DNA of 64,000 nucleotides from Ophioderma brevispina (GCA_023653785.1 JAMKCH010049120.1:1-64000), one strand, 5' to 3'; positions 34,475-44,897 are shown, counted from the stretch's first letter. Notes: generated by a model not told the origin, from the letters alone. Made by a program: numbers and translations.

Positions 34475-34949
34475 GTAACATAGTTCACCAGATATGACGT
34501 ACAAGGCCGCATAAAATTATCAGATTCTGATACCCCTCCATCCACTTGTTGGGACAAGGTTGAGTTTTTTTTATTTCCAATTTTCTTAAATTAATGTTGC
34601 AATCTTGAAATTTGTGGATATAGGCTAATTGTGTTATTAATCAGTCACTTTCATGTGATGTTAGAGACGTCTAGGGGAGATATCTTGTAAACTTAAAATT
34701 AAAAAGGCCTCTCCCAATTTATGTGCTGAAAGTTGTGGTAATGTCAACTTTCAGTGAGTTAGGTAATGTCAACTTCAGTGAAAACCTTTAGTGGAATTTT
34801 AGGTATGTTGTACAGACTGGAAACACATAGCCCTGGAACGCTCACATGGACTCATTATTTTCTCACTGGCTCAGTAATGACCTCTAACCCTCGTCCCAAC
34901 CAAGGGGTTTCTACTACATTATGACCAAGGAGGGTTACCACCCCCTGAT

Positions 34950-35510
34950 TTTTGCGTCCCCGCCAACTTTAGTTGCAAAGGGGGCCTATAGACATGCCCT
35001 GCGTCCGTGGTGCGGTGTCCACGCAATATATCTGGATCTAAGCAGTGTGGGTGTCCATTCTTCGCAACATCAGATGCATCTCAAGTAGCGTTGGCTGGGA
35101 GGTAAAGTGGGTCATGGACATAGGTCAAGGTCAAATATGTCAAAAATAGGGTCTCAAATTTGGTCAAAAATAGGGCGTTTGTTATAAGACTTGTAAACAC
35201 GATTTCTTTGATCTAAGCAAGTAGGGGTGTCCATATTCGCACCATAGATGTTCACCAAGAGACGGTGATGAGTTCGAGGGGGCATGTGGCTTGGGTCAAA
35301 TCCAAATATGGTCAAAAATAGGGTCAAATTGGTTCAAAAATAGGATCAAGCCTGAGTAAAACACGAATCGTTTGTCTAAGCCAAGTATGGGTTCCCAGCT
35401 TTACACCATGGATGGCACCAATTAGCGGTGATGAGTTTCAACGGTAGGGGGTATGTGGAATGGGTCAAAGGTCAAACTGGGTCAAAAATTGGGATTAAAT
35501 TGATATAAGC
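34950..35510 (+). repeat. Hairpin-headed repeat with ~180-bp tandem units
   Basis: The head GTCCCCGCCAACTTTAGTTG at 34956 has the same plan as the head at 3488 (GTCCCCGCC followed by a palindrome) and is followed by GGGGGCCTATAGAC and CGTCCGTGG. Three tandem units of roughly 180 bp follow, each with GATCTAAGCAAGT-like, GTGTCCATATTCGCACCAT and GGTGATGAGTT, ending in GGTCAAAAATAGGG strings. No protein. Confidence 0.75.
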
Positions 35511-36235
35511 CTTGGCAATTGTGGGCGGACGATGGAAACTTGGTGGGTGTGGTCAATATTCAGGTCAAAAAATTTGCAGGTCATTCAAGGTCATGTGGGT
35601 CATCAAGGTCAAAGGAATTAAATGCTATAGCCCTTGTCAATGTGGTAGGGAGTTGAAATGGGTGGGTAGTGGTCCACATTCAGGAAGAAAAGTGGAAGGC
35701 TAATCAACGTGTCCCCTCCGCCTTTTTTCAACACGTGCCCCCCAATGTAGTCTTATCCATTCACGCTGATCCCGACTACTTCTCCTCCTTCCCCCTCCCC
35801 CATTTCCCACCCCCCCTCCCCACCTATCATTCCTATATTCCCCATTCAGGTCATGTGGGGTCGTTCAAGGTCAAATGGGTAAATTGCTATTAACCCTTGT
35901 CAAATGTGTAGGATGATGAAAACTTGGTGGGTGTGGTAACATTTCAGTTGCCAAAATTGTGATGGTAATTTCAAGGTCATGTGGGGTCATCCAGGTCAAA
36001 TTTCCATACAAAGTAGTACGTCAAGAAAAACCTTGTGGGTGTAGTAGCATTCATTGCCGAAAATTGTGACGGTCATTTCAAGGGTCGGGGTTATTCAAGG
36101 TCAACTAACTAACATGTGGTAGGTCATGAAACTTGTGGATGTTGCACACATTCTAAACCAAAAAATGTGAAGGTTCATTCAAGGTCAAGTGGGTCATCTA
36201 AGGTGAATAACTACAAATAGTTGGATGGTCAATGT
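35505..36235 (+). repeat. ~100-bp tandem array rich in GGTCA
   Basis: About six diverged units contain GATGAAACTTGGTGGG, a GTGGTNNACATTC block, AAAATTGTGAAGGTCATT and CAAGGTCATGTGGGTCAT. The array directly follows the previous one and the two may be parts of a single element. A C-rich patch interrupts it at about 35740-35840. Confidence 0.8.
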
Positions 36236-37805
36236 AGGTCACCATTTGATTACCGTCAATTACAACTGCTATGGAAGCAGGGCCTCAGTGGTTTGAGAAC
36301 CACTTATTCCATCAAATTCTCCCTGTGATCTTAAAATGATATTTCCCTCCATTACTATCGCGAGGGGCGGGGGACCTTGGTGGTTCGAGGAACCGCCTGT
36401 TTCATAATTAAGGGACAAAATATTTGCGTTTGGTATCAGTGTATAGCGACACAGATCCTTCAAATAATTACAAACCATATCAAGTTTTAACAATGTCACA
36501 TAACTGAGAGTTTATTTATAACATTATTTGAAGCAAAAATCTCCAAAATCATGGGAGTTTTCCACCATTTTTTACCATTCAGCAGGCAAATTTGGAGTTA
36601 TTGGCAATGATGGGTGCCAAGTAAGCATACACATGTTATTCTCTAAAAATAAGGAAAAAATACAAATATTGTCAGTATTGCTGCCAGTGCATCATAAGTA
36701 CACTTTACCATTTTTGGCATTTAAAGTATCGGAGTGGCAACCACACTCTCTATCGATGATGGGGAAATGTGACATAAACAGCCGGTCAACGAACAAAGCA
36801 CTGCCCGGCCGTATGCGTGAGCATCTGCAGGGCTTGTGCTTTTAAAACGCGCTCAATCAGTGTGATAAGGTTATTGAAGATGAACGTATGGGCGCATATT
36901 TTTGCACCTCTAACATGTAAGTAGAACAGGGCTAACTTGTGTTTGTAAACATGATGTCACCTCATCTTACCTTCCGACTTTGTGGGACCACCCTGACTCC
37001 TGAAGGTGGGCCCTCCATTTTTTCCGCTAAACTGACCGCAAAGGATGACTTACAATTGTATAAAAGCCTTAGAATCATATTCGTTTCATTTTTGAGACAG
37101 GAATCATCCGTTAGGGGGTGGGAAACACCCACCCACCTTTGGTCGGACGATGGTTAAGTTTTTTGCGGGTGCGCAGATGCATACGAGACATAATGCCTAA
37201 TTACACACAAGAAGCAAGATGAGGACAGTTTTAGCATTACGTCTCTTATGCATCTGCACATGCGACGTGAACGCCTACTCCCGTTTTTGGACGGGAGAGG
37301 GAATGGATCCCTACGGGAACCACTTTCCCATAGGAATTTCTAATTTTTGCATGAAATTATACCCACCCATCAGAGTCATAAAGAACTACAATTTAGCAAT
37401 ACATTTAGAATTCCCCCAAAGCAACCCTAGACTATGAGCAAATTTCAAATTGGAACAAAGGGAACACAATTAAAACATGGCCTGTTTCCATAAAATATAT
37501 CTGCAGAATGAAAAGTGTTAATATGGGTTTCTACATGGTTTAATCTACCTATATTGAAAACAAATGATGTTAATTTAATGTCATATTTTTGGTAAGTGGC
37601 ATTGTCTGCTTTTACCTTTCCCATTGGGTTTGTACAGTGGTGGGATGGAGATATGGCAAGTGATCGCTATCAGCATATAAAGGGCTATTGTTTAATTAAA
37701 TGAATATGTAAATAATTAAACAGAAAAAAGTTTCATAATTACTGATTTTCTTACCGACTCTTCCGTTAGTGTGTGATGGGATTCCAAAGGACCCGTACTA
37801 ATAAT
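36236..37805. other. No gene recognised
   Basis: The plus-strand open frames at 36528-36845 (105 codons) and 37219-37437 (72 codons, hydrophobic start) have no recognisable domain and lack supporting splice sites. I see no bounded repeat. Confidence 0.4.
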
Positions 37806-38661
37806 ATAAACACACCCAAAAAAGTAACTCCCCACCCCTGAAAATTGTCTGTCAAGTTCAAACGATACATCTTGTTACACAATATGGGATATAATTGGAA
37901 TCGGTGTTTATTTACGCGTATTTTGACACCTCATTTATGGCGATCGATGGAGTATTGTTGAAGTTATGCCCACTTGACCGAACCCACCCTAGAATTTAAA
38001 AGTTGCAGTAAATCCTATTGACGATCATACTGTTACCAATTGAAATCAGTGCAATCCTCTTCTTCTCTGCGTGAGTAATTCTCCTTCTCTATAGGGTTTA
38101 CTGCAACAGAGTAACTGTTGTGTGAAAATAGAGACATCCTTTACTTCCTGGCTGACTGACCGGCGATTAAAGACAAAATGAGGCATTTTCAAAAGGCACA
38201 AATGTGATATTACATCGGCTGATTCCAATTCTTGACATTAATTTCTTATGGCACTTACTCAGATCGTCTGAAATTTGAATGCTAACTGGTATGTCGTGCA
38301 AATTCTTCGTCCAAATGTTGTACCATATGCTTACCCTGACCGAACCCACCCCAGGATTTAAAAGTTGCAGTAATTCCTATTGACAATCATACTGCTACAG
38401 ATTGAAATCAGTGCAATCCTCTTCTTCTCTGCATGACAAATTCTCCTTCTCTATAGGGCTTACTGCAACTTTTAAATCCTGTGGTGAATTTGGTCAAGTG
38501 GGCATAACTTCAACAATACTTCATCAATCACCACAAATGAGGTGTCAAAATGTGCGTAAATAAACACCGCTTCCAATTATATCCCATAGTGTATAATGCG
38601 ATGTATCGTTTGAACTTGACAAATTTCAGGGGTGGGGAGTTACTTTTTTGGGTGTGTTTAT
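37806..38661. mobile_element. Foldback element, arms about 200 bp, with internal duplication
   Basis: The left arm starts ATAAACACACCCAAAAAAGT and the right arm reads the complement (ACTTTTTTGGGTGTGTTTAT, 38642-38661). Pairing continues through CTCCCCACCCCTGAAA, AAACGATACATC and TGAGGTGTCAAAAT to about 38010 and 38460. Inside, a block of about 130 bp with AATTTAAAAGTTGCAGTAA, GACGATCATACTG and CTCCTTCTCTATAGGG occurs twice in direct orientation (about 37978 and 38339). No coding capacity. Target duplication unclear. Confidence 0.85.
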
Positions 38662-38879
38662 TTCTCATGAAAAGATGCATATTTCAACAGTTGGACAAGT
38701 ACAAAGAATGGAGTCGGTAAATATATCGTCAGTCGTAAAACTGTCAAAAATTCAATTTGAGGATCCTTAGACACCTCCCCCCTCCCACTCGTCCCACTTG
38801 AGTGTTACCTATAATGTAGAAAAAAATTAATGGAAAAAACGTCCTCTTGTTTATCTCCAATGAATTTAAAAAGCTAACA
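38662..38879. other. Spacer, nothing recognised
   Basis: Short unassigned stretch between the foldback element and the TGACC-rich repeat. Confidence 0.4.
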
Positions 38880-39480
38880 TCGGTCCTAGGACCGTTGGTG
38901 CTGCCGTCGCGGTTAGTGAATGATAGGCCTAACATGGACATTGACTTGATATGTGACCTTTGACTCATCAACAAGTGAGGGAATCCCCTGCTGCACCTAT
39001 GATTCAAGTTTGGTCCAATGAACTTCAACTTTTCAAATTGAGGTCAATTTTACATTTTCAGCTATCTTAAAACTTGACCCCTCAAATGCTTTGACCTTGA
39101 TATGTGACCTTTGACTCATCAACAAATGGGGATACCATGTTGCACTATGATTCAAGTTTGGTTTCAATTGAAACTTCAACTTTTCAAATGAGGTCAATTT
39201 TACATTTGAGCCTATTACAACTTGAACTTCACATGACCTTTGACCGTGGCATGTTGACCTTTGACCCTCATCAAAAAGTGGGGGATGCTATGTGCACTGT
39301 GACCAAGTTTGGTTTAAATTTCATCAAAGTATGGGAATTACAGGCACAAATGTTAACCCTTTTCACAACAGACTCATTCAAACACAGACATCACAACAAC
39401 AGTCATCAAAACAGACCTTCAAAAGTGGACCAAAAGTGATCCTATGTGTCTTCTGCCTTAGGATTAGGCGACACAAAAAA
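38880..39480 (+). repeat. TGACCTTTGACC-rich dispersed repeat, copy 1, hairpin ends
   Basis: It starts with the palindrome CGGTCCTAGGACCG and GGTTAGTGAATGATAGGCC, and holds repeated TGATATGTGACCTTTGACTC, AAGTTTGGT and ACTTCAACTTTTCAAA blocks. It ends with ACAGACATCACAACA, AAAAGTGATCCTATGTGTC and CTGCCTTAGGATTAGGCGACACAAAAA, split here as CTGCCTTAGG and ATTAGGCGACACAAAAA. The copy at 52557-52920 shares both ends. Perfect TGACCTTTGACC occurs at 39234 and 39255. Non-coding. Confidence 0.82.
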
Positions 39481-39536
39481 ACGGTGCCGTCTGTGCAGCA
39501 GATGGGCACATGATAGGAATTACCCTGTTAGTATTA

Positions 39537-39560
39537 TGTGTGTGTGTGTGTGTGCGAAAA
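39537..39560 (+). repeat. (GT)n microsatellite
   Basis: About eleven GT units, followed by GT-rich text to about 39620. Confidence 0.85.
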
Positions 39561-39849
39561 GTGCATGGTGTGCGGACGCGCGTGTGCAAGTGTTTTGTGT
39601 GTGGATGGTGTGTATCGGTGTTCTGCCAAGGATGGGCCTACCCAGCCAATCTCAGTTGAACCCCCAGGGGTTGAACCACTGGCCCAAACTTTAAATTAGG
39701 CCGGGGGGCACTTGTATTTAAAGGTGGATATGATGCGTGAACAAGAAAACACGTAAAAAAGGTCTCTTTTTTCCAACAGGCGATGTACGGGCGTACATTG
39801 ATTAGGGTGTCAAAAAAAACAAAATATGGAAAAAAACGGGTATGTTTTT
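39561..39849. other. No gene recognised
   Basis: Imperfect GT-rich start, then unique sequence. A phrase GGGGTTGAACCACTGGCCCAAA near 39667, split here as GGGGTTGAACC and ACTGGCCCAAA, has no tRNA structure around it. Confidence 0.35.
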
Positions 39850-39890
39850 TCTTAACCCTGAAATTGTGATGTACGTGTTTAGGGTATGTA

Positions 39891-40508
39891 AGAGGGGTGA
39901 TTGGTAAGTTCTTAAAGCATATAAGGTATATATACAGGCATCTTGAGGAAAACCAAATAGTCTTATTTTTCAACATAGTCTTCTTTTACGGCAACATACT
40001 TATTCCAGAGGTCCTGCAGCATTCGGATCCCTTCCATATAGAAGGGTGGATCTTGGCTCTCCAGGAAGCTATCCACAGCATCCATAAACTCATCATCCGA
40101 CTCAAAATGTTGACCGCTGAGTTCCTTTTTCATCTTTGGGAAGAGATAGTATAGTCAGACGATGCCAAATCGGGTGAATAGGCTGGATGTTCTACCAGAT
40201 TGAAGCCACACTGATGGATTGCAATCATGGCTGCCATAGACTTATGAACTGCGGCATTGTCATGATGGAAGAGCACCCCCGATGTCAGCTTTCCTCTCCT
40301 CAACTTTTTAATTTTCTCGCGTAATTGCTTCAATAGGTCCGGCAAAACTCTCAATTTTTGATTACCTGCAAGTTAAAAAATAGAACAGATATACACATGA
40401 AACTTCTGGAATTTTCATTTTAAGAATGAAACTGTAGACAGTGTAAATTTGAACTTTGTAGCATATCTCTTTCTAACCTTAGGCTTAGAACTTATCAATC
40501 ACCCCTCG
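39891..40508 (-). mobile_element. Mariner-family DNA transposon, internally deleted
   Basis: Terminal inverted repeats are AGAGGGGTGATTGGTAAGTT at the left and, reversed, CGAGGGGTGATTGATAAGTT at the right, extending about 35 bases with some mismatches. TA dinucleotides flank both ends (39889-39890 and 40509-40510), the Tc1/mariner target. Full mariners are about 1.3 kb. This copy is 618 bp and retains only the C-terminal third of the transposase. It sits inside a small minisatellite (unit with TTGTTTAGGGTA). Confidence 0.9.
39963..40354 (-). pseudogene. Mariner transposase, C-terminal catalytic part
   Basis: Minus-strand frame: LKQLREKIKKLRRGKLTSG, then VLFHHDNAAVHKS carrying the second catalytic Asp, and EHPAYSPDLASSDY with the third. 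There are 34 residues between those aspartates, the DD34D spacing of mariner transposases. A two-base insertion just after SSDY shifts the frame. The next frame continues with LFPKMKKELSGQHF, ESDDEFMDAVDSFLES and ends WNKYVAVKEDYVEK-stop (39963-39965). The N-terminal DNA-binding region and the first catalytic Asp are missing through internal deletion, so it is inactive. The remaining text looks well preserved, suggesting a fairly recent insertion. Confidence 0.92.
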
Positions 40509-40695
40509 TAATACTCAAATTAAGCAGAGATTAAAACCATTAAGAAAATTGTAAAGCAAAGTAAGATAATAAAGGGTATATTAACGACACAATGCATTGC
40601 TTACTTGTTTAGGGTAGCAAAAACTGGCACAAAATACTTGTTTAGGGTAGAAAAAGAGACAAAAATACTTGTTTAGGGTATGTTCTTTAGTTCTT

Positions 40696-41159
40696 TTGTT
40701 CTTCTATGGAGCCTCTGGGACTGAATTTAAGACAGATTTAATTTTAAATAGCACGCCTTGAACTACTTTTCTAGCTTTTTCTGCAAGAGAACTAAATTGT
40801 TCGTAAGATATTAATATTTTGATGACAGGTTTTGTGCCAGAAACCTGCTATTTTTCAACCGGATAGCGTTATATAAAACGAATTCTAACAGATTTTACAC
40901 ATATAAATACGAGCCTCCAGACATTTTCAATGTTTCAGAAAGCCATAACTTTCTATACGGTGCAACTGAATTTTCCGTAAGGTAACCAATTTCAATTTTG
41001 TTTTATGAACAAGTCTATGAGACAAAAAAAACCACCAAAAAAACTGTTATTCCCCCCCCCCCAAATGTTAGTTTTCAATGGGAGAGGAACTATGCCACAA
41101 AATTGGGGCGATGGCGTTAGTCCCTATTGAATTCCAATATGGTTTATAGCATAAACATT
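40696..41159. other. No gene recognised
   Basis: Unassigned A+T-rich DNA with a C run at about 41053-41062. Confidence 0.35.
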
Positions 41160-41460
41160 ATATAACCTGTGCAGCAAGATTGTTCTGGATCTGGTCCACT
41201 AAATCAACAGCGACCAATCCAGTATCAAGTCAATCTGAGAGAGCAATTAATGCTGCAGTTTAAGACTCAGTAAGCCCCAACAAAGTGCCTTTTAAGCGGC
41301 TCTTTAACTATAGGAAAGCAACGTGGGCAAGGATTTCACTGTGAGCTGGTTCAGAACGTGGAGAGGCTTGCTTCCAAAAACCATATAACTATGACAAATT
41401 TGCCCAAAAAGTGAACAAGGAAACCGGGGACCTTATGGGCACCAAAGGCGAAACCATATA
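41160..41460 (+). mobile_element. LINE fragment: endonuclease-RT linker
   Basis: Plus-strand reading across a frameshift gives INAAV, DSVSPNKVPFKRLFNYRKATW, split here as VPFKRLFNYRKATW, then VERLASKN and YDKFAQKVNKETG. The VPFKRRFNFKKADW and NYxxFxxxVKK pattern is typical of the region between endonuclease and RT in the LINE type seen at 60.2-61.2 kb. The RT core that should follow is missing, and the next sequence is a tandem fragment of the 3' part. Confidence 0.55.
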
Positions 41461-41995
41461 ACCATGCGCCATTCAGCTGAGCACAAGACCTCGAGAAGTC
41501 CACTGCTATCATACCAAGTAGGCCTGACATATATTGGTATTGTACCTGAGCACCTTCCACAATCGGACCGAGTCCCCGGGGCCGATCTAAGGTTCCTTGC
41601 AGAAGTTGGGCTATCTGAGCTAGCTGGAAGTGAAACAGCCACCACAGGAAGAGACAATGAAAACATCTCTCACTATGCCATATGGAGCTGAGCACGGACA
41701 AAGACCTCGCAGAAGTCCCACTTGCTATCAACCAAGTAGGCCTGACATCTATTGGTATTGTACCTGAGCACCTTCCACAATCGACCGATCCCCGGGGCCG
41801 ATCTAAGGTTCCTTGCAGAAGTGGGCTTCTGAGCTGAGCTGGAAGTGAACCGCCACCACAGATGAGACAATGGAACATTCTCACTCTTGCCCCTATTTGG
41901 GCTGAGCACAGACAAAGACCTCGCAGGATTCAGTGAAGCAGCCAATGGGACCCGGGGCGGGACCACCAGAATACATTTCGAAAAAAAAACCCTCC
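41461..41995 (+). repeat. Tandem duplication (about 215-bp unit, 2.5 copies) of LINE 3' coding fragment
   Basis: Units begin near 41468, 41685 and 41896, each with GCTGAGCAC, AAAGACCTCGCAG, ACCAAGTAGGCCTGACAT, ATTGGTATTGTACCTGAGCA, CCCCGGGGCCGATCTAAGG and TTCCTTGCAGAAG. The phrases ATCAACCAAGT, ACATCTATNGGTACTG and GGCCGATCTAAGGTT recur in the LINE at 60.2-61.2 kb, where they encode the part before the cysteine-rich C-terminus. The duplicated fragment is therefore LINE-derived. Units 1 and 2 differ by only a few percent, implying recent duplication. Confidence 0.75.
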
Positions 41996-43983
41996 ATTGT
42001 TGGAACAAAAAGAAGATCTTATTACTAAAGCCACGTATTCAGATTATTTCAGCCAAGTCTATACATTGTAGATTCCAAATATTGAAAAAATCGGTATGAT
42101 CAATCCAAAGCCTGAATTCCACAGGAGAGGTGAGGTATAAAAAGGGAAGACGTGTCCTGACGATGAAGGTGACTTCCTCAACTTCGGCCCAAGGGGGGGG
42201 GGCGAATTGGCAAAAGTGAATCTTTTTTACCGGAAATTTTAAACGTTTTTAGCAAATAAAGATCGGCCCCGTAAAAAATCGATTTTGGCCGTTTTGAGCT
42301 CCTTTTTATGGTAATTTTAGGGGCTTTTTGGAATTGGAAGGCGCAATTTTATTTACAATTTTTTGTTTTGAAAACTTGTCATAAGAAACTGTTTGTTTGT
42401 GTTTTGTTGTGTTGTTGGAGAACAACAGCTTATGAACTAATTAGCAAATATTTTTATTTATTTTGGTTAGCAGGGAAGTGTTAGTCCCTGCTGACATTAT
42501 TATGACATTGCTTAGCCAATAGCTACCGCACCACCACAATAGCTACACAGAAAGTGATGCACACTGGAGCACAATCAATCAATACCAATCTCTTTTCCAT
42601 TTACAAATCATTTGCAGTGGAGATTCGAAGCAACGTGCGTGAGTGACATCATGAAAATTGTGTGAGCGCTTGTATTACCAATTGATACACGCTATCGGCA
42701 TATTTGAGCATCGATGCAGGGGGGTGCGGACGTATTTGATTAGTAACGGGCTGAGACGACCGTGCAACACCAAACACATTTATCCTGGCTTTTTGACGCA
42801 TGCGTTGTAACAAGTGACAGGTCCCGATGAATGGTTTGATATCGTGCAGCCCTATGAGCATACAGTCTGTTGAATGCACAAAATGGTTATTACATGACTT
42901 AATTTTTAAAAAGCTTAAACACAAATTACTGCCCAATTCCCACAAATCTGTCAGGACCAGAGGCGCACGTATTAGCCAACATAATTACAAGCAGAGATGC
43001 CTTGAAATGTCCGATCATGCCGTTATCACGAACGTAATTATCATGGCATGGCTAAGGCAGACTGTCACTGATTGGGGTACACACGCCTTGCCATTGCAAC
43101 TCAATGACATAATGGTGTATGTGGCGAAATGGAAATTTCGTCCACAGATTGAAAGTACATACTACTAAAATACATTGCCAGTACAACGCAAATAACATGG
43201 GATAGCGGATGATGAGTGAGAACCCCACAAAAACCTCGCTCGGGCTAGCTAGTACAACGGTCATACTGAAATTTCGGTCATGTCAGCCGAGTCATTATCA
43301 ATCTCGGCATTTCACATTTACGAATCACCCTCATTCATGCCAAACATCAATGTCAAAAAACGACGTAAAGGTTCCTGTACTAGGAAGCCTTAGTCAATGC
43401 TTCCACACACACACACATAATCGCCGCGGCCAGCTAATTTACATCATTTTCCCAGTATCGAGAATTCTTGCAGGTTTTCTTATAGTAGTTTAACATTGCG
43501 GGAACGGGTGAACTTTTGAATCGAATTCTCAGTCTACATTCCAGGCCCCACGTACACCGTATGCCGTGCATGAACTCTGATCCACAAAATAACAGTGTCG
43601 TCAAATTGGGAAATACAGTCTTGATACAGCTGAAATAACAACGATACGTATTGCTCGTAATTTGTTGAATGTGTGCGATGTGTTGTAACATGGAAGTAGA
43701 AGGAGAGTAGGCAACGGCGAAATTTTAAATGCTTGTCAGTTAGAGGATTTTTGGAAAACGGCGAAAATTCAACATATCAGGGTTTTTTAATAAAAATAAG
43801 TTGGTGATAACCTGGTGAGCGCCAGATAAATCCTCCTTAAATTACGCTTCTTCTTTCTCTGTGCCAATTTTCAGCACTGGCGAATTGGTTTAAAAGAAAA
43901 ATGGTCACCCCAAAAAAACGACTTTTAGCGGATATTTCCTATATGATTCTACAGGCACCCAAAATAACCTTAACCAACTTTAG
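41996..43983. other. No gene recognised
   Basis: No protein family or bounded repeat identified. Overlapping open frames near 42649-43168 and 43434-43691 have no visible domain. A (CA)n stretch lies at about 43404-43417. A G run plus TTGGCAAAAGTGAATC text at about 42192-42230 resembles hAT MITE interiors such as 25580-25794. Confidence 0.4.
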
Positions 43984-44122
43984 GCATTCACTTGGTGCCT
44001 GCCCCCCGCCTCGATGACAACATTTACAAGGGGAAATATGGCGGAGCGTCTCCGCAAAGAAGTGCTGTTCATCCCCTGGGTCGTATGGGCGTCACTAAAG
44101 ATGGTCGGATATTCTTTCTCAA
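43984..44122 (+). CDS. Candidate internal or first coding exon of an unidentified gene
   Basis: AACTTTAG precedes and GTGAGT follows this 139-bp segment, good acceptor and donor matches. One frame is open throughout and joins the exon at 44226 in phase (split codon AA/C). It reads LDDNIYKGKYGG, VHPLGRMGVTKDGRIFFLN and continues as DQTQKYDLDF. A second frame is also open and contains ATGGCGGAG at about 44038 (MAERLRKEVLFIPWVVW), so a first exon starting there is an alternative. Base composition is more G+C-rich than the surroundings. I do not recognise the family; the DGRIFFLN text is vaguely like a WW or beta-propeller strand, which is not evidence. No transposon feature overlaps it. Confidence 0.4.
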
Positions 44123-44225
44123 GTGAGTGTTATCTTACATATCTATTCTAATAATAAGTTGTTATTTAAGAGTCATAACCGAAAGTGACATAATGCGACG
44201 TGTTTATTTGCGTTCTCTCCCACAG

Positions 44226-44301
44226 CGACCAAACCCAGAAGTACGACTTGGATTTTCACACGGTGCGAGGCGTGCTATGGAACGGGAGTTACGAAAGCGA
44301 G
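44226..44301 (+). CDS. Candidate coding exon (76 bp), partner of the exon at 43984
   Basis: The acceptor CTCTCCCACAG follows a pyrimidine tract and the donor is GTAAGC. The intron separating it from the previous exon is 103 bp and contains CTAATAA, a plausible branch point. In the frame of the upstream exon it reads DQTQKYDLDFHTVRGVLWNG and SYESE, ending at a codon boundary. All three frames are open because it is short, so the frame depends on the upstream exon. No family recognised. Confidence 0.42.
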
Positions 44302-44605
44302 GTAAGCCATGTTTTTGTAAGGGGTAAATCTTGGATAAACTTGGTATTATTCTCTTCTCATAAGCTGTACAATTAATAGATGTACGAATAGTTTGTTTAG
44401 TTCGACTCCCTCCCGTTCTCTCAGTGGCACTCAGGCAGACTAAGTCAAGTTCAACTCAGTCATGTATTTACAGTGGCAGTGCCAACAGAAGTGGCTAGGG
44501 GCCGACCAGGTAAACTCAGTCAATAAAGACGATTTATGGTATTGGTGCGCTTTATTCCGTTAATGTGTTATTTAAGTATTAAAAAAAGATCTCTGCCAGC
44601 TGAGT

Positions 44606-44897
44606 TTCGTGGCGCTGCAGGTGTAGCGCTCGTATTGTGATCAAAAGGTCCTGGTTCGATTCCCAATCTGGCGCAAAAATTTTAATCTGTTATTTTGGGA
44701 CTTAGAGATTGCAATGAAAACTTCAAAGTTGGCCTAAATTGCGATTTACACGCGGAAGTATAGGTTACCTGGCGCCCCCTAGCGCTCTGTCAGTGCACCA
44801 GTGCAGTGCAGTTCAAGTGTGAGTTTACAATGATCACTAGCTCACTTCCGTTCTGACTCTATGTTAATTCCAAAAAAAAAAACAACAAAAAAAAATG
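44606..44897 (+). mobile_element. tRNA-derived SINE with A-rich tail
   Basis: GTGGCGCTGCAGGTGTAGCG (A-box region) and GGTTCGATTCC (perfect B box, 44653-44663) lie at tRNA-like spacing, followed by a body of about 200 bp and an A-rich tail at 44871-44896 interrupted by CAAC. Unlike the SINE at 28000-28290 it lacks the TCCGGGTACTCCGG core, so it is a different family. It lies about 300 bp downstream of the candidate exon at 44226 in the same orientation. Confidence 0.75.

Larger units (their letters stand above)
39850..40695 (+). repeat. Minisatellite (TTGTTTAGGGTA) interrupted by the mariner
   Basis: The motif ACTTGTTTAGGGTA occurs at about 40606, 40638 and 40666 with A-rich spacers (unit about 30 bp). 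A related GTACGTGTTTAGGGTA lies immediately left of the mariner at 39871-39887. The transposon apparently inserted into the array or its edge. Confidence 0.7.

Noticed and set aside
36528..36845. 105-codon open frame (plus)
   Set aside because: No domain, no codon pattern or splice evidence.
40600..40695. Telomeric repeat array (TTTAGGG)
   Set aside because: Only three motifs in 30-bp units with unrelated spacers; not a telomere.
44606..44676. Functional tRNA gene
   Set aside because: The B box is perfect but stems do not close and a SINE body with A-rich tail follows.
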